From CAWICD01 sp052267165 (GTDB lineage: Bacteria; Vulcanimicrobiota; Vulcanimicrobiia; Vulcanimicrobiales; Vulcanimicrobiaceae): a stretch of DNA of 64,000 bases. A program made the translations under genes and the position numbers. Shown here one piece after another: positions 62,976 through 64,000 of this stretch. Location: NCBI GenBank assembly GCA_052267165.1, contig JBKQHO010000022.1:310001-374000 (forward strand), written 5' to 3'. How positions within the stretch are numbered: position 1 is the first letter of the stretch; each line of letters opens with the position of its first letter. The notes under the pieces were generated by a model. That model was given only the letters and a program-made list of their open reading frames with translations, searched no databases and was not told the DNA's origin.

Positions 62976-64000
62976 TCACTCGAAGCGGAGCGCATCGATC
63001 GGATTGAGCTGGGAAGCTTTCAACGCCGGATAATACCCGAAGAACGCCCCAACGGCCGCGGAGAAGACGACTGCAAGGACCACCGACTCGGGCGATATGA
63101 CCGTCGGCCACTCGGCGAAGAGCGCGATGAGGTACGTGCCTCCCAGGCCGACAAGTATGCCAATTGCGCCGCCGGCAAGCGAGAGCCCAATGGCCTCGAT
63201 CAAGAACTGCGCGAGGATCGCCGAGCCGGGCGCGCCGACCGCCATGCGCAGGCCGATCTCCCGCGTCCGCTCGGTTACGGAAACGAGCATGATGTTCATG
63301 ATGCCGATGCCGCCCACGACGAGGGAGACGGCCGCGACGCTGGCGAGCAGGTACTCCATCACGGTCGCGCTGGCCGAGGCGGCACTCGCGATATCCGCCA
63401 GGTTGCGAACGTTGAAGTCGTCCTGACCGCCGACGACGCCGTGGCGCGCTTCGAGAAGCGCCGTGATTTCGGCCTGCACGACGCTCGTGTCGTTCGGGTC
63501 GTCGCCAGAGACCATCATCTCGCTGACGGACGTGCCGCCGGTCAGGCGCTGCAGCGCCGAAGTGTACGGCACGATGACCGTGTCGTCTTGGTCCTGCCCG
63601 ACGCCGCTCTGACCGCGCGCAACCAGCGTCCCGACGATCGTGAACGGCACGTTCTTGATCAACAGGCTTTTCCCGATGGGATCGGCACCGGGAAAGAGAT
63701 TGCTGACCACGGTTTGACCGAGCACGCAGATCTTGGCGGCCGAGGCCACGTCGGCGTCGGAAAAAAACGTACCCTCGGCCAGCGGCCATTGGCGGACGTA
63801 GGTATACGTCGGCGCGACGCCGCTGATCGTCGTCTGCCAGTTGTTGCCGCCGCCGACGACCTGCGTGCGAACGGTGACGACCGGCGTGACCGCGGAGACG
63901 TGCGGTAATCCTGCGACGGCAAGGGTGTCTTGGGGCGTCAGCGTCGAAGCTCCGCCGGTGCCGGTCCTGGCACCGCTTTGCGTTACGCTTCCCGGCAACA
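62976..64000 (-). CDS. MacB-type ABC transporter permease (partial)
   Basis: The frame continues past the window end, so only the last 341 residues are seen. It shows the MacB periplasmic domain (TISGVAPTYTYVRQWPLAEG; VLGQTVVSNLFPGADPIGKS) and the C-terminal FtsX-like permease with VVGGIGIMNIMLVSVTERTREIG and a final GYYPALKASQLNPIDALRFE. Such permeases pair with a LolD-like ATPase and a MFP to export peptides, toxins or lipids, or to move lipoproteins. The partners would be upstream, beyond this window. Confidence 0.92.
   Translation of the reverse strand, partial: LPGSVTQSGARTGTGGASTLTPQDTLAVAGLPHVSAVTPVVTVRTQVVGGGNNWQTTISGVAPTYTYVRQWPLAEGTFFSDADVASAAKICVLGQTVVSNLFPGADPIGKSLLIKNVPFTIVGTLVARGQSGVGQDQDDTVIVPYTSALQRLTGGTSVSEMMVSGDDPNDTSVVQAEITALLEARHGVVGGQDDFNVRNLADIASAASASATVMEYLLASVAAVSLVVGGIGIMNIMLVSVTERTREIGLRMAVGAPGSAILAQFLIEAIGLSLAGGAIGILVGLGGTYLIALFAEWPTVISPESVVLAVVFSAAVGAFFGYYPALKASQLNPIDALRFE

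Overview
This is a GC-rich window from a diderm bacterium. It has a TonB-dependent receptor, lipoproteins, a LolA-like periplasmic protein and Sec-type signal peptides. The str operon order is rpsL-rpsG-fusA-tuf-rpsJ with rpsJ cut off from the rest of the S10 cluster, as in cyanobacteria. Together with the metabolic gene content this would fit a poorly cultured Terrabacteria-type lineage such as Candidatus Eremiobacterota (WPS-2). That assignment is an inference from gene content and protein style, not a demonstrated one. No rRNA, tRNA, CRISPR array, insertion sequence or phage gene could be supported.

Region by region. Positions 1-1.8 kb hold a branched-chain amino-acid-type ABC binding protein (cut by the window edge) divergent from a TetR regulator, with a perfect operator palindrome between them. 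2-4 kb has an SRPBCC protein and a polytopic GT-C-like protein. 4-8.9 kb is the str operon with a clear sigma70 promoter. 8.9-12.1 kb holds small secreted or acidic proteins, a GDPH/vWFD-like protein and a decayed alcohol dehydrogenase. 12.1-16.1 kb is a carotenoid tail cassette (glycosyltransferase, CruF hydratase, acyltransferase) followed by a DNA-3-methyladenine glycosylase-like gene. 16.5-19.7 kb is a five-gene, start/stop-overlapping operon: 51-aa membrane protein, 2OG-Fe(II) oxygenase, ECF sigma factor, Ogt-Ada fusion and P1 peptidase. I read it as a candidate alkylation-damage regulon and the best discovery target here. 20.5-25.1 kb encodes a group 3b NiFe hydrogenase (order beta, cyclic-nucleotide-binding protein, gamma, delta, alpha). 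25.2-28 kb holds a PP2C phosphatase and a helix-hairpin-helix kinase broken by two +1 frameshifts.

28.5-35.3 kb has a TonB receptor divergent from an acetoin-dehydrogenase operon (E1 alpha, E1 beta, E2 fused to a hydrolase, AcoX). 35.3-44.5 kb holds a predicted glycosidase, a TPR membrane protein, a lipoprotein, a DUF2252 protein, a family III CoA transferase and a class III aminotransferase. 44.5-51.4 kb has a PAS-GGDEF-EAL protein, a split chromate transporter, a HIT protein with a paralogue lacking the His triad, a cytochrome c with a tiny membrane partner, and a beta-propeller-like lipoprotein. 49.4-57.3 kb is rich in gene remnants (GNAT, LysR, VOC, SDR, a CBM9-like protein with indels) around a small lower-GC island with two unknown genes. 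57.3-64 kb has an amino-acid permease, a secreted P1 peptidase, an M48 protease with TPR-like repeats and a MacB-type permease cut by the window end.

Many frameshifted genes occur. Several involve one-base shifts, so residual assembly error must be separated from true decay before concluding that genes are dead.
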